Positions 7,590-14,357 of a stretch of 28,330 nucleotides of DNA are shown one piece after another; within the stretch, counting starts at the first letter, position 1; the number at the start of each line of letters is the position of its first letter. A model generated the notes under the pieces. It did not search any database. It worked only from the letters and a program-made list of their open reading frames with translations, and had not been told where the DNA came from. A program made the position numbers and the translations under genes. This DNA is from CALKMS01 sp036796755. GTDB lineage: Bacteria > Actinomycetota > Aquicultoria > SKW223 > CALKMS01. Where the stretch lies: positions 1 to 28,330 of the forward strand of contig DAIRCJ010000012.1 in the NCBI GenBank assembly GCA_036796755.1, given 5' to 3'.

Positions 7590-8450
7590 GTGAAATTTTT
7601 TCTCAAAGCTCCCGCTAAGCTTAATTTGTTTCTAAAGATTGGTCCCAAAAGAGCTGATGGTTATCATAGTATCTTGAGTCTTTTCCAGACCATATCTCTC
7701 TTTGATGAAATAGAAATTACCACTTCTTCTACTGACAGCCTCATTTGCGACCTACCCCTCCTTCCAGAAGAAAACCTGGTTTTCAAGGCTTTAAAAAAAC
7801 TGCGGGCTAAAGCTGATTTTCCTCCTCTGGAGATTAAACTTAAGAAAAACATCCCTCCTGGTAGCGGACTGGGCGGAGCAAGTTCAGACGCAGCTTCTGT
7901 TCTTAAAGGGATAAATAATTTTTTTGCCCTGGGTTTAAGTTTTGAGAACCTTAGAAAGCTATCTCTGGAAGTCGGTTCCGATGTCCCTTATTTTTTAGTT
8001 GGCGGGACTTGTTTGGTTAAAGGACGGGGGGAGGTGGTCAAAAAGCTTTCTTCCTTACCGGCCTGCCCCTTGCTTCTCTTTTTACCTCATTTTTCAATTT
8101 CTACCGCTCTGGCTTATTCCTGGTGGGATGGGTATGTAGCTCAAAATCCCGAGCTTTTAAAAGAGTTTAACTCTTTGGATTACACCCGGATAAGCTGGGG
8201 AGAAAACGATTTTGAAAAGGTTATTCTGGAAAGATACCCCCTTTTAAAAGAAGTTAGGAAGATAGCTCAAGAAATAGGTGTTGAGTTCACCGGCCTGAGC
8301 GGGACTGGTTCAGCCCTTTTTGCTCTGTCTCAAGAAGCTGGCCGATTAAGAAATTTAAAAAAAGCCTGGGAAAGGTTGCCCGGAAAGGTCATTGAAGCTG
8401 TTTTTGAAACCAGTGAGGGGAAGGAGAAGTTAAGTTGTCAATTCCGGTAG
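7590..8450 (+). CDS. ispE: 4-diphosphocytidyl-2-C-methyl-D-erythritol kinase
   Basis: IspE phosphorylates CDP-methylerythritol with ATP in the non-mevalonate isoprenoid pathway, in the cytoplasm. The 286-residue product has the family N-terminus KAPAKLNLFLKIGPKRADGYH, the GHMP-kinase ATP loop PPGSGLGGASSDAAS (about residues 90-104), GSDVPYFL and the C-terminal GLSGTGSALFAL. Length is normal. The start is GTG with no clear Shine-Dalgarno; the ATG at 7570 is out of frame, so GTG is the best choice. It follows veg and overlaps the next gene by 16 bp, so they are probably cotranscribed. Confidence 0.95.
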   Translation: MKFFLKAPAKLNLFLKIGPKRADGYHSILSLFQTISLFDEIEITTSSTDSLICDLPLLPEENLVFKALKKLRAKADFPPLEIKLKKNIPPGSGLGGASSDAASVLKGINNFFALGLSFENLRKLSLEVGSDVPYFLVGGTCLVKGRGEVVKKLSSLPACPLLLFLPHFSISTALAYSWWDGYVAQNPELLKEFNSLDYTRISWGENDFEKVILERYPLLKEVRKIAQEIGVEFTGLSGTGSALFALSQEAGRLRNLKKAWERLPGKVIEAVFETSEGKEKLSCQFR

Positions 8451-9169
8451 TGGTTTTAGGCGGTGGCAGTCTAAAAGGTTTCAGCCAGCCAAAGTCATTT
8501 CTTCCTTTAAATGGTCGCTGGATGATAGAGTGGACTCTTGAGGCCCTGAAGTCAACTCCGGATCTGGGAGAAATTCTGGTTTTTTTGCCGCCGGGTGAGA
8601 AAAAGAAGTTTTCCGGTGTTAAGGTTGAGTTCTCAGAAGACGACTTACTGACCAAGTTGGCACGGGGAGTTGATTTTTTTGTCCGTTCGGAGTGGCTGCT
8701 TCTGGTCAGCGGGGATCTGCCCCTCTTAACTCCTGAATCTTTAAGCGACTTTCTAAAAAGGTGTTTTTATTTTTCTGCCGACGGCTACTACCCTGTTCTT
8801 TCCCGGGAGACAATGGAAAATAAGTTTCCTCACACCAAGCGAACTTACGGAAAGCTGAAGGAAGGGTGCCTGACCGGTGGGAATGTTATTTTAATTCGCC
8901 CTCAAGTCCTTACTGATAACTGGAGTTTAGCCGAGAAAATCCTTGCAGCCAGGAAAAAGCCGGTTCAGTTAGCTCAAATTTTAGGTTTTGATACCGTTTT
9001 AAAGTTTGCTTTTAGAGTTTTAACGATTAAAGAAGCTGAAGAAAGACTTTCCCGGATTACCGGTTACACCTTAAAAGCTGTTTTTTCGCCCTTTGCCGAA
9101 ATTGGTCTGGATGTTGACAAAGAAGAAGACTTTGAGCTGGTCAAGAAATTTTTAGAGGAGGGTAAATGA
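8435..9169 (+). CDS. MobA-like nucleotidyltransferase of the spoVG cluster
   Basis: This 244-residue protein has an NTP-transferase fold. The nucleotide-binding loop is VVVLGGGSLKG, a sugar-nucleotidyltransferase-like PKSFLPLNGRWMIEW follows (about residues 19-33), and LLVSGDLPLLT holds the metal-binding Asp (about 87-97). Later conserved stretches are KLKEGCLTGGN and EIGLDVDKEEDFEL. The first loop lacks the Arg-Met-Gly of true MobA (usual pattern GGxSxRMG), so molybdopterin guanylylation is doubtful. The PKSFLPL region recalls IspD, but the IspD motif HDAARP is absent. Similar unnamed proteins occur near spoVG and glmU in anaerobic Firmicutes. The start is TTG, supported by AAGGAGAAG (8421-8429). 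It overlaps ispE by 16 bp and ridA by 4 bp, so translational coupling is likely. Fold is firm, substrate unknown. Confidence 0.75.
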   Translation: MSIPVVVLGGGSLKGFSQPKSFLPLNGRWMIEWTLEALKSTPDLGEILVFLPPGEKKKFSGVKVEFSEDDLLTKLARGVDFFVRSEWLLLVSGDLPLLTPESLSDFLKRCFYFSADGYYPVLSRETMENKFPHTKRTYGKLKEGCLTGGNVILIRPQVLTDNWSLAEKILAARKKPVQLAQILGFDTVLKFAFRVLTIKEAEERLSRITGYTLKAVFSPFAEIGLDVDKEEDFELVKKFLEEGK

Positions 9170-9543
9170 TAAGGATTTTAACTGAAGAAGCACCACGACC
9201 TTTAGGGCCTTACTCTCAGGGCTTAAAGGTAGGCAATCTTATTTTTGCCTCTGGTCAGCTGGGGATTGACCCATTGACCGGAGAACTGAAAGAAAGATTC
9301 GAAGAGGAGGTGAGGCAGGCTTTTAGAAACCTGGAAGCAATTTTAAAAGGAGGTGATTCTGACTTAAAAAAAGTAGTGAAGTTAACGGTCTTTCTCTCTG
9401 ACCTTTCTCTTTTTCCGACCTTCAACCAAATTTGCGAAGAGGTTTTTGAGAAGGTCTACCCAGCGCGAGAATGTGTTGAAGTTTCAGCTTTGCCTTTGAA
9501 GGCGCGAGTTGAAATTTCGGCTATCGCCTGGTCTCAAGCTTAA
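9166..9543 (+). CDS. ridA: RidA family 2-iminobutanoate/2-iminopropanoate deaminase
   Basis: RidA (YjgF/YER057c/UK114 family) hydrolyses reactive enamine and imine intermediates released by PLP enzymes such as threonine dehydratase. The 125-residue product shows the family motifs PRPLGPYSQGLKVGNLIFASGQ at the N-terminus and PARECVEVSALPLKARVEISAIAW at the C-terminus, including the Arg that binds the substrate carboxylate. Length is typical for this homotrimeric cytoplasmic protein. The ATG lies inside the upstream stop (ATGA, 4-bp overlap) behind GAGGAGGG. It corresponds to yabJ, which in Bacillus also lies just before spoVG. Confidence 0.96.
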   Translation: MIRILTEEAPRPLGPYSQGLKVGNLIFASGQLGIDPLTGELKERFEEEVRQAFRNLEAILKGGDSDLKKVVKLTVFLSDLSLFPTFNQICEEVFEKVYPARECVEVSALPLKARVEISAIAWSQA

Positions 9544-9559
9544 CTTAAGGAGGAGTTTG

Positions 9560-9820
9560 ATGGAAATTACTAAAGTTAATCTTCGCCTGGTGGAAAATAT
9601 GAACAAGGTCCGGGCTATTGCTTCTGTTACCTTTGATGAGGAGTTTGTGGTTAACGACATTCGGCTGGTAGAAGGGGACAAGGGATTTTTTGTAGCTATG
9701 CCCAGCCGTAAGTTACCGGATGGAAGTTACAAAGATGTAGCCCATCCGATCAAGACTGAGATGAGGGAGAAAATTCAGCAAGCAGTTTTAGCTGAGTATG
9801 AAAATAAGAAAAGCGGCTAA
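9560..9820 (+). CDS. spoVG: SpoVG family regulator
   Basis: The 86-residue product matches SpoVG throughout: MEITKVNLRLV, VTFDEEFVVNDIRLVEG, GFFVAMPSRKLPDGSYKDVAHP and an Arg/Lys/Glu-rich C-terminal helix. SpoVG proteins are small nucleic-acid-binding regulators found in spore formers and in many non-sporulating bacteria. I chose the ATG at 9560 because AAGGAGGAG (9547-9555) sits at the right distance; an in-frame ATG at 9509 would lie inside ridA and add 17 unrelated residues. Position between ridA and glmU matches Bacillus. Confidence 0.96.
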   Translation: MEITKVNLRLVENMNKVRAIASVTFDEEFVVNDIRLVEGDKGFFVAMPSRKLPDGSYKDVAHPIKTEMREKIQQAVLAEYENKKSG

Positions 9821-9873
9821 ACTTTACCCGACCAAACCTTAGTAGTATCATTTCTAATTTGCTGTAATCCGAT

Positions 9874-9949
9874 TGGGGCGTGGCCAAGCTGGTAAGGCGC
9901 GGGACTTTGGATCCCGTAATCGGAGGTTCGAATCCTCCCGCCCCAGCCA
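9874..9949 (+). tRNA. tRNA-Gln(TTG)
   Basis: A 76-nt cloverleaf. The acceptor stem TGGGGCG (9874-9880) pairs with CGCCCCA (9939-9945), the discriminator is G and CCA is encoded (9947-9949). The anticodon stem CGGGA/TCCCG encloses loop CTTTGGA with anticodon TTG at 9907-9909, reading CAA. The T arm contains GGTTCGAATCC. It sits between spoVG and a small gene before glmU, where Bacillus has no tRNA. Confidence 0.97.
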
Positions 9950-10185
9950 TAAGCACAGTAAGGTTTTATCTGGTTTAGTTTTTCTGGCTTGAGAATGGCT
10001 TGAAATAGAGCGGCGAAAGCCCCGGTTTTTGAGCGGGAGAGTGTTTTGCGGAGAAGAGAGAAGAGTTAATTTTTCCCGACTTGCTTCGGGAAGAACCTTA
10101 AAAGGATTTTAAGAACCTTAGAGTGCCCTCGGGCTATCAGGTTTAAGCGAATAAAGTTGGCTTTTTTTTCGTTAATAAATATAGA
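9950..10185. other. 236-bp spacer with several short inverted and direct repeats
   Basis: No protein frame is convincing. On the plus strand there is a possible GNRA hairpin (GGC-GAAA-GCC, near 10011-10020), a perfect 7-bp hairpin TTCCCGA/TCGGGAA (10073-10079 and 10086-10092), a repeated AAGAACCTTA (10091-10100 and 10111-10120) and the small stem GCCC-TC-GGGC (10124-10133). None is followed by a clear T run except the T-rich stretch at 10162-10169. It could be a structured 3' extension of the tRNA transcript, an unknown small RNA or remnants of a repeat. I recognise no known RNA family. Confidence 0.4.
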
Positions 10186-10440
10186 GTGGTTAGGGAAGAA
10201 GAAATAAGGTTGGTTTTAGACCACCTTACTGAGCCTTTAAGTGGTTTGTCTTTTTGTCAAGCTGGCTTGGTTAAAGAGATTTCTATTGAGGACTCAAAAA
10301 TTAAAATAGTTTTTCAGTACCCATCTCCCGACTATCCTTACAAAGAAGAAGTTAAGCGAAGAGCCGAAGAAGAAATTCGGGAGTTAGGCTTGTTTTCAGA
10401 AATTATAATTGAGGAAGCCCAAAGAGAAGTTCAGCTTTAA
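10186..10440 (+). CDS. Small DUF59/MIP18-like protein
   Basis: This 84-residue protein starts with GTG. An N-terminal helix (EEIRLVLDHLTEPLSGLSF) is followed by AGLVKEISIEDSKIKIVFQYPSPDYPYKEEVKRRAEEEI, which has the helix-strand-strand-helix layout and the Gly-Leu-Val and Ser-Pro positions of DUF59, the domain seen in iron-sulfur assembly proteins (SufT-like) and at the N-terminus of Mrp carriers. The usual conserved Asp-Pro-Glu is only partly kept (LTEPLSG). There is no Shine-Dalgarno. TAATAA (10173-10178) ends 7 nt before the GTG, so the gene may be leaderless. It lies alone between tRNA-Gln and glmU. The coding call is good, the family call moderate. Confidence 0.55.
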   Translation: MVREEEIRLVLDHLTEPLSGLSFCQAGLVKEISIEDSKIKIVFQYPSPDYPYKEEVKRRAEEEIRELGLFSEIIIEEAQREVQL

Positions 10441-10471
10441 CTTATTGGGATTGTTTTCTTTCTCTTTCCTA

Positions 10472-10500
10472 TTGAACTAAACCACCCTTAGGTTTAATAT
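10472..10500 (+). promoter_or_regulatory. Candidate promoter of glmU
   Basis: TTGAAC (10472-10477) and TAATAT (10495-10500) are spaced 17 bp apart, giving a leader of roughly 25 nt before the Shine-Dalgarno GGAGTG (10523-10528). Each hexamer matches consensus at only four positions. TTTAAT (10493-10498) is an overlapping alternative -10. Confidence 0.4.
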
Positions 10501-10532
10501 CTTTAATGGCATTTTCGGTTTTGGAGTGAGAA

Positions 10533-11924
10533 ATGAAATCTCATTTAACCATTGTTATTTTAGCAGCTGGTGAAGGTAAACGAATGAAATCGGCTCTTCC
10601 CAAAGTTTTACATCCTCTTTTGGGAGAGCCACAGATTTCTTATGTGGTAAGGGCGGCGCTTGCTCTTAAGCCAAAAAAACTAATGGTGGTGGTGGGAAAG
10701 GGAGCGGAAGAAGTGAAAAAGGTGTTGCCATCGGAGGTCAAAACGGTAAAACAACCCAAACCCCTGGGCACTGGAGATGCCGTTCGTTGTTGTCTTCCTG
10801 AGCTTGGAGATTTTGAAGGGGAAGTGATGATTGTTAACGGAGACACGCCTCTCATTACCGCTCAAACTTTAAAGTCTTTAATTTCTGCCCACCGTAGACA
10901 AGGGAATAAAGCTACGATGCTTACCTCTTTTCCGCCTGACCCGACGGGTTACGGAAGGGTAGCCCGCGATGGAGACAAAGTGGCAAAAATTGTTGAAGAA
11001 AAGGACGCTTCAGTTAAGGAGAGAAAAATTGGGGAAGTTAACACTGGATTTTATGTTTTTCAAAAAGAAGTTCTTTTTAAGTATTTAAAGAAGATAAAAA
11101 ACGAAAACAAAGCTAAAGAGTATTACCTTACTGATGTTATCGGGCTTTTAACTGATGATGGTCATAAGGTAGGAGCAGTTGCCGCCACTGATTGGCGAGA
11201 AACAACCAATGTTAACTCGCGAAAGGATTTGGTTGAGGCCCAGAAGGTTCTTCAGGAAAGAATTAACTCATACTGGCTTGAGCGGGGTGTAACCATTGTT
11301 GACCCTGATTTAACCTATATTGGCCCTTTGGCGAAACTGGCCCGGGATGTTACTATTTTTCCCCTGACCTTTTTGAAAGGAAAAACTGAGGTTGGCGAAG
11401 GTTCGTTTATCGGTCCCTCGGTCGATTTAACCGACTGTCGTTTAGGGAAAAGGGTGAGTATTTGTTATGCCTGGGGAGAAAGAGCAGTGATTGAGGATGA
11501 GGCTCAGGTTGGACCTTTTGCTCGTTTGCGGGAAGGGGCGCAAATTGGCAGGAAGGCGCGGGTAGGAACTTTTGTGGAAATAAAGAAAAGCAAAATTGGC
11601 AGGGAAAGCAAGGTTCCTCACTTAAGCTATCTTGGTGACGCGGTGGTGGGGGAAAAGGTAAACATTGGAGCTGGAACAATAACCTGCAATTTTGATGGAG
11701 AAAAGAAGCATCCTACCGTTATCGAAAACGGAGCTTTTATTGGTAGCGATACCATTCTGGTGGCACCAATAAAAATTGGCAAAGGGGCGGTAACCGGGGC
11801 TGGCTCGGTTTTAAGCCATAATGTTCCGTCGGGCTCGCTGGCTATTGAGCGGAGTCAGGAGAAGATAATTGAGGGCTGGGTAAAAAGAAGAAAGAAAAAA
11901 AGATTAAAGGAAGGAGGCAGTTAA
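10533..11924 (+). CDS. glmU: Bifunctional UDP-GlcNAc pyrophosphorylase / glucosamine-1-phosphate acetyltransferase
   Basis: GlmU makes UDP-GlcNAc, the precursor of peptidoglycan and surface glycans, in two steps: acetylation of glucosamine-1-phosphate and uridylyl transfer. The 463-residue product has the uridylyltransferase loop LAAGEGKRM with a downstream Lys (PKVLHPL), LGTGDAV, VNGDTPLI, VEEKDAS, VNTGFYVF and TNVN in the N-terminal half. The C-terminal half is a left-handed beta helix with the acetyltransferase residues in ARLREGAQIG, VEIKKSKIG, SYLGDAVVG and GAGTITCNFDG. Length is typical. The start follows GGAGTG. Its stop abuts the TTG start of prs, so the two genes form an operon as in Bacillus. 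Confidence 0.98.
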   Translation: MKSHLTIVILAAGEGKRMKSALPKVLHPLLGEPQISYVVRAALALKPKKLMVVVGKGAEEVKKVLPSEVKTVKQPKPLGTGDAVRCCLPELGDFEGEVMIVNGDTPLITAQTLKSLISAHRRQGNKATMLTSFPPDPTGYGRVARDGDKVAKIVEEKDASVKERKIGEVNTGFYVFQKEVLFKYLKKIKNENKAKEYYLTDVIGLLTDDGHKVGAVAATDWRETTNVNSRKDLVEAQKVLQERINSYWLERGVTIVDPDLTYIGPLAKLARDVTIFPLTFLKGKTEVGEGSFIGPSVDLTDCRLGKRVSICYAWGERAVIEDEAQVGPFARLREGAQIGRKARVGTFVEIKKSKIGRESKVPHLSYLGDAVVGEKVNIGAGTITCNFDGEKKHPTVIENGAFIGSDTILVAPIKIGKGAVTGAGSVLSHNVPSGSLAIERSQEKIIEGWVKRRKKKRLKEGGS

Positions 11925-12896
11925 TTGGAAAAAGAAGCTGAAGTTCACATTCCTCGCCGATTAATGAAGGTTTTTAGCGGCTCAGCTCATCCTAAACTTG
12001 GTCAGGAGATAGCAAAAAAGCTTAATTATCCGTTAGGGAAGGTTGAGTTAGGAGTTTTTGCTAATGGGGAAATTTATGTCCGTTTTCTGGAAAGTGTTCG
12101 GGGGGCTGATGTATTTGTTATCCAGACAATTTATCAGCCCGTAAACCGGAGTTTAATGGAGCTTTTGATTATGGTTGACGCTTTACGGCGAGCTTCAGCT
12201 GAAAGAATAACTGCGGTTATTCCTCATTTTGGCTACGCCCGACAGGACAAAAAAACGGCTGCCCGCGAGCCTATAACAGCCAAGCTGGTAGCTAATCTTT
12301 TAGTCACAGCTGGTGTTAATCGGGTAATTACTATGGACCTTCACGCCGGCCAAATTCAGGGTTTTTTTGATTTGCCAGTTGACCACTTAACTGCTTTACC
12401 GATTCTGGCTGATTATTTTCGTGAGAAAGATTTGAGCGATTTAATTGCGGTGGCTCCAGATGTAGGTCGGGTGAAAACGGTTAAGAAGTTTGGCGATGTT
12501 TTGGGAGCTCCCTTGGTGATTTTACACAAGACTCGTCCCGCCCATAATTTAGCCGAAGTAACCCATGTGGTGGGTGAAGTAGAAGGGAAGACAGCGGTTA
12601 TCGTAGATGATATGATAGATACGGCGGGAACAGTTGTTAGCGGGGCTCAAGCTTTAATGGAAAAAGGGGCTAAAGAAGTTTATGTCTGTGCCACTCACGG
12701 CCTTTTCTCTCGTCAGGCTCAAGACTTAATTGATTCTTCTCCGATAAAAGAGGTGGTAGTGACTGATACGGTCCCTTTTAAAGTTAGAAGCTCAAAGATT
12801 AAAACCCTTTCCGTTGCTCACTTGCTAGCTCAAGCGATTTTTAATGTCCATGAAGACTCCTCAGTGAGTGAGCTTTTCAAAGGATTAGAATATTGA
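11925..12896 (+). CDS. prs: Ribose-phosphate pyrophosphokinase (PRPP synthetase)
   Basis: Prs makes PRPP from ribose-5-phosphate and ATP for nucleotide, His and Trp synthesis. Class I motifs are present: FANGEIYVRF, PHFGYARQDKK, the MDLHAGQIQGFF stretch, VAPDVG and the PRPP-binding loop VIVDDMIDTAGT. The TTG at 11925 directly follows the glmU stop and has an excellent Shine-Dalgarno AAGGAGG (11911-11917), giving 323 residues. The in-frame ATG at 11964 would give the usual family N-terminus (MKVFSGSAHP) and no 13-residue extension, but it lacks a good ribosome-binding site. After VAPDVG the usual Gly is Arg. Confidence 0.97.
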   Translation: MEKEAEVHIPRRLMKVFSGSAHPKLGQEIAKKLNYPLGKVELGVFANGEIYVRFLESVRGADVFVIQTIYQPVNRSLMELLIMVDALRRASAERITAVIPHFGYARQDKKTAAREPITAKLVANLLVTAGVNRVITMDLHAGQIQGFFDLPVDHLTALPILADYFREKDLSDLIAVAPDVGRVKTVKKFGDVLGAPLVILHKTRPAHNLAEVTHVVGEVEGKTAVIVDDMIDTAGTVVSGAQALMEKGAKEVYVCATHGLFSRQAQDLIDSSPIKEVVVTDTVPFKVRSSKIKTLSVAHLLAQAIFNVHEDSSVSELFKGLEY

Positions 12897-12926
12897 TAAA
12901 GCTCGTTTTCAGGCCTGCCCGCCTAC

Positions 12927-12971
12927 TTTGAAAGGTTGAAATAAATTCTTATTTTCAATTTTTCTTTCAAA
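12927..12971 (+). terminator. Probable terminator after prs
   Basis: TTGAAATAA (12936-12944), ATTC loop and TTATTTTCAA (12949-12958), followed by five T, form an AT-rich hairpin with one bulged base. An outer pair TTTGAAAG/CTTTCAAA (12927-12934, 12964-12971) could extend it. It lies 31-75 nt after the prs stop. The low GC content makes it a moderate call. Confidence 0.5.
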
Positions 12972-13066
12972 TCTCACCCTGCTCCCTTTGGTCAAAAATC
13001 TTTTACTTTAAATCTTAAGGGGGAATGGGGGGTTTGAGAAGGCAGAGAAGTTCCCGGTCGTTTTTC

Positions 13067-13095
13067 TTGAAATTAACTCAAAAATCAGAGATAAT
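13067..13095 (+). promoter_or_regulatory. Promoter of the ctc-pth operon
   Basis: TTGAAA (13067-13072), an exact 17-bp spacer and GATAAT (13090-13095) are close to consensus. The leader to the ctc start is about 45 nt. Confidence 0.75.
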
Positions 13096-13106
13096 AACTT
13101 TTTTAG

Positions 13107-13126
13107 TTTAACTTTTAAAAGTTAAA
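13107..13126. repeat. Perfect 20-bp palindrome in the ctc leader
   Basis: TTTAACTTTTAAAAGTTAAA is a perfect palindrome lying just after the predicted transcription start and ending 4 nt before the Shine-Dalgarno AAAGGAGGT. It could be a repressor operator or fold as an mRNA hairpin limiting ribosome access. Confidence 0.7.
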
Positions 13127-13146
13127 AATTAAAGGAGGTTTAATTA

Positions 13147-13800
13147 ATGAAATTTGCTGAGCTTCAGGTGGTAGCTCGAGATAAAACAGGCAAGTCAAGT
13201 GCGCGGGCCTGGCGCCGCAAAGGGTATATCCCGGGAATTATTTACGGCCACGAATTCCCTCCCCTGCCGGTCAGCGTTCCTCTAAAGGATTTTATCCACC
13301 TGACTCATCAGTCCGGGCGTTCCGGGGTGGTTGTCAAGCTTAATCTGGAAGGAAAAGAGTTGCCAGCTTTAATTAAAGAAGTGACTCTGGACCCGGTGAG
13401 AGATAGCTATCTTCACATTGATTTTCAAAAAATAAGTCTGGATGAGAAAGTTTCTACTACCGTTCCTATAGTTATTAAAGGCGAAGAAGTTTCCCCAGGT
13501 CTTAAGATGGGCGGGGTTCTTCAGCACGGCTTGAACGAGATCGAAATTGAAGCTTTGCCCAGGGACTTGCCGGAAAGATTTGAAATTGACATTTCCAATT
13601 TCGAGATCGGTGACAGCGCTAAAGTAGCTGATTTACTTCCCCCTCCCGGTGTAACTATTCTCGAGGACCCGGAGGAAGTTATCCTGACCATTCTTCCTCC
13701 AACAATATACAAAGAAGCTGTTGAAGAAGTGGCCGAGGAGGAAGCAGCCGAAGAAAAGCCAGCAGAAGAAGCTCTTTCTTCTGAAGAAACAACAGAGTAA
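13147..13800 (+). CDS. rplY: 50S ribosomal protein L25/general stress protein Ctc
   Basis: This is the long (TL5/Ctc) form of L25, a 5S rRNA-binding ribosomal protein: 217 residues with an N-terminal RNA-binding beta barrel (SARAWRRKGYIPGIIYG, EVTLDPVRDSYLHIDF) and the second CTC beta domain (KGEEVSPGLKMGGVL, DLPERFEIDISNFEIGDS). It ends in an acidic Glu/Ala tail common in this form. The ATG has the strong Shine-Dalgarno AAAGGAGGT (13131-13139). It has its own promoter and overlaps the pth start by one base. The ctc-pth pair is conserved in both Firmicutes and Actinobacteria. Confidence 0.97.
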   Translation: MKFAELQVVARDKTGKSSARAWRRKGYIPGIIYGHEFPPLPVSVPLKDFIHLTHQSGRSGVVVKLNLEGKELPALIKEVTLDPVRDSYLHIDFQKISLDEKVSTTVPIVIKGEEVSPGLKMGGVLQHGLNEIEIEALPRDLPERFEIDISNFEIGDSAKVADLLPPPGVTILEDPEEVILTILPPTIYKEAVEEVAEEEAAEEKPAEEALSSEETTE

Positions 13801-14330
13801 TGTGGCTTTTGGTGGGGCTGGGAAACCCCGGCGCGGAATACGAAAAGACGCGTCACAACATTGGTTTTATGGTCATTGACCAGCTGGCCAAAACCTGGCA
13901 GCTCGAACTAAAAAAGAAAAAGTTTTCTTCTTTTTACGCTTATTCTCCGGAAAGGGAAACTTACCTGGTTAAGCCCCAAACTTTTATGAATCGAAGTGGC
14001 TTGGCTGTAAAAAAATGGGTTGAGCATTTAAACCTCCCTTTAACCAATCTGCTGGTTGTTCTGGATGATTTGGACCTTCCTTTAGGAGAAATTCGCTTGA
14101 GATTTAAAGGGGGGAGCGGTGGTCATCACGGCCTGGAATCAATTATTGAAGAGCTGAAAACCAGCGATTTTCCTCGTTTGAGACTGGGCATTGGTCGGCC
14201 CAGAGTACAAGGCAGGGAGGCTGATTACGTCCTTTCTCCTTTTAAGAAAGGAGAGGAAAAAGTTTTAATGGAGGCTATTGAGAAAGGCTTGCGTTTGCTG
14301 GAAGATTTTATTTCTGAGCCAGTGACTTAA
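13800..14330 (+). CDS. pth: Peptidyl-tRNA hydrolase
   Basis: Pth frees tRNA from prematurely released peptidyl-tRNA. The 176-residue product has VGLGNPGAEYEKTRHNIGF with catalytic His19 and substrate-binding Asn9, TFMNRSG with Asn64, the Asp of VLDDLDLPLG and GGSGGHHGLESI. It is slightly shorter than E. coli Pth (194) because the C-terminal tail is short. The ATG overlaps the ctc stop (TAATG), so translation is probably coupled. Confidence 0.98.
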   Translation: MWLLVGLGNPGAEYEKTRHNIGFMVIDQLAKTWQLELKKKKFSSFYAYSPERETYLVKPQTFMNRSGLAVKKWVEHLNLPLTNLLVVLDDLDLPLGEIRLRFKGGSGGHHGLESIIEELKTSDFPRLRLGIGRPRVQGREADYVLSPFKKGEEKVLMEAIEKGLRLLEDFISEPVT

Positions 14331-14343
14331 ATTTCTTTAAAGC

Positions 14344-14352
14344 TGGTAATTT
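14344..14352 (+). promoter_or_regulatory. Extended -10 upstream of mfd, apparently leaderless
   Basis: TGgTAATTT ends 5 nt before the mfd ATG. No Shine-Dalgarno is present and no good -35 is seen. Readthrough from pth may also contribute. Confidence 0.4.
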
Positions 14353-14357
14353 TAAAG

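Noticed and set aside
8435..9169. Calling the nucleotidyltransferase IspD because it follows ispE
   Set aside because: The IspD motif HDAARP and other signature residues are absent, and the middle of the protein matches MobA-like families better.
9509..9559. Upstream in-frame ATG that would lengthen SpoVG by 17 residues
   Set aside because: It lies inside ridA with no ribosome-binding site, while the ATG at 9560 has an ideal one and gives the family N-terminus.
9940..10140. Integration site at the 3' end of tRNA-Gln
   Set aside because: I found no second copy of the tRNA 3' end, no integrase gene and no mobile-element genes nearby.
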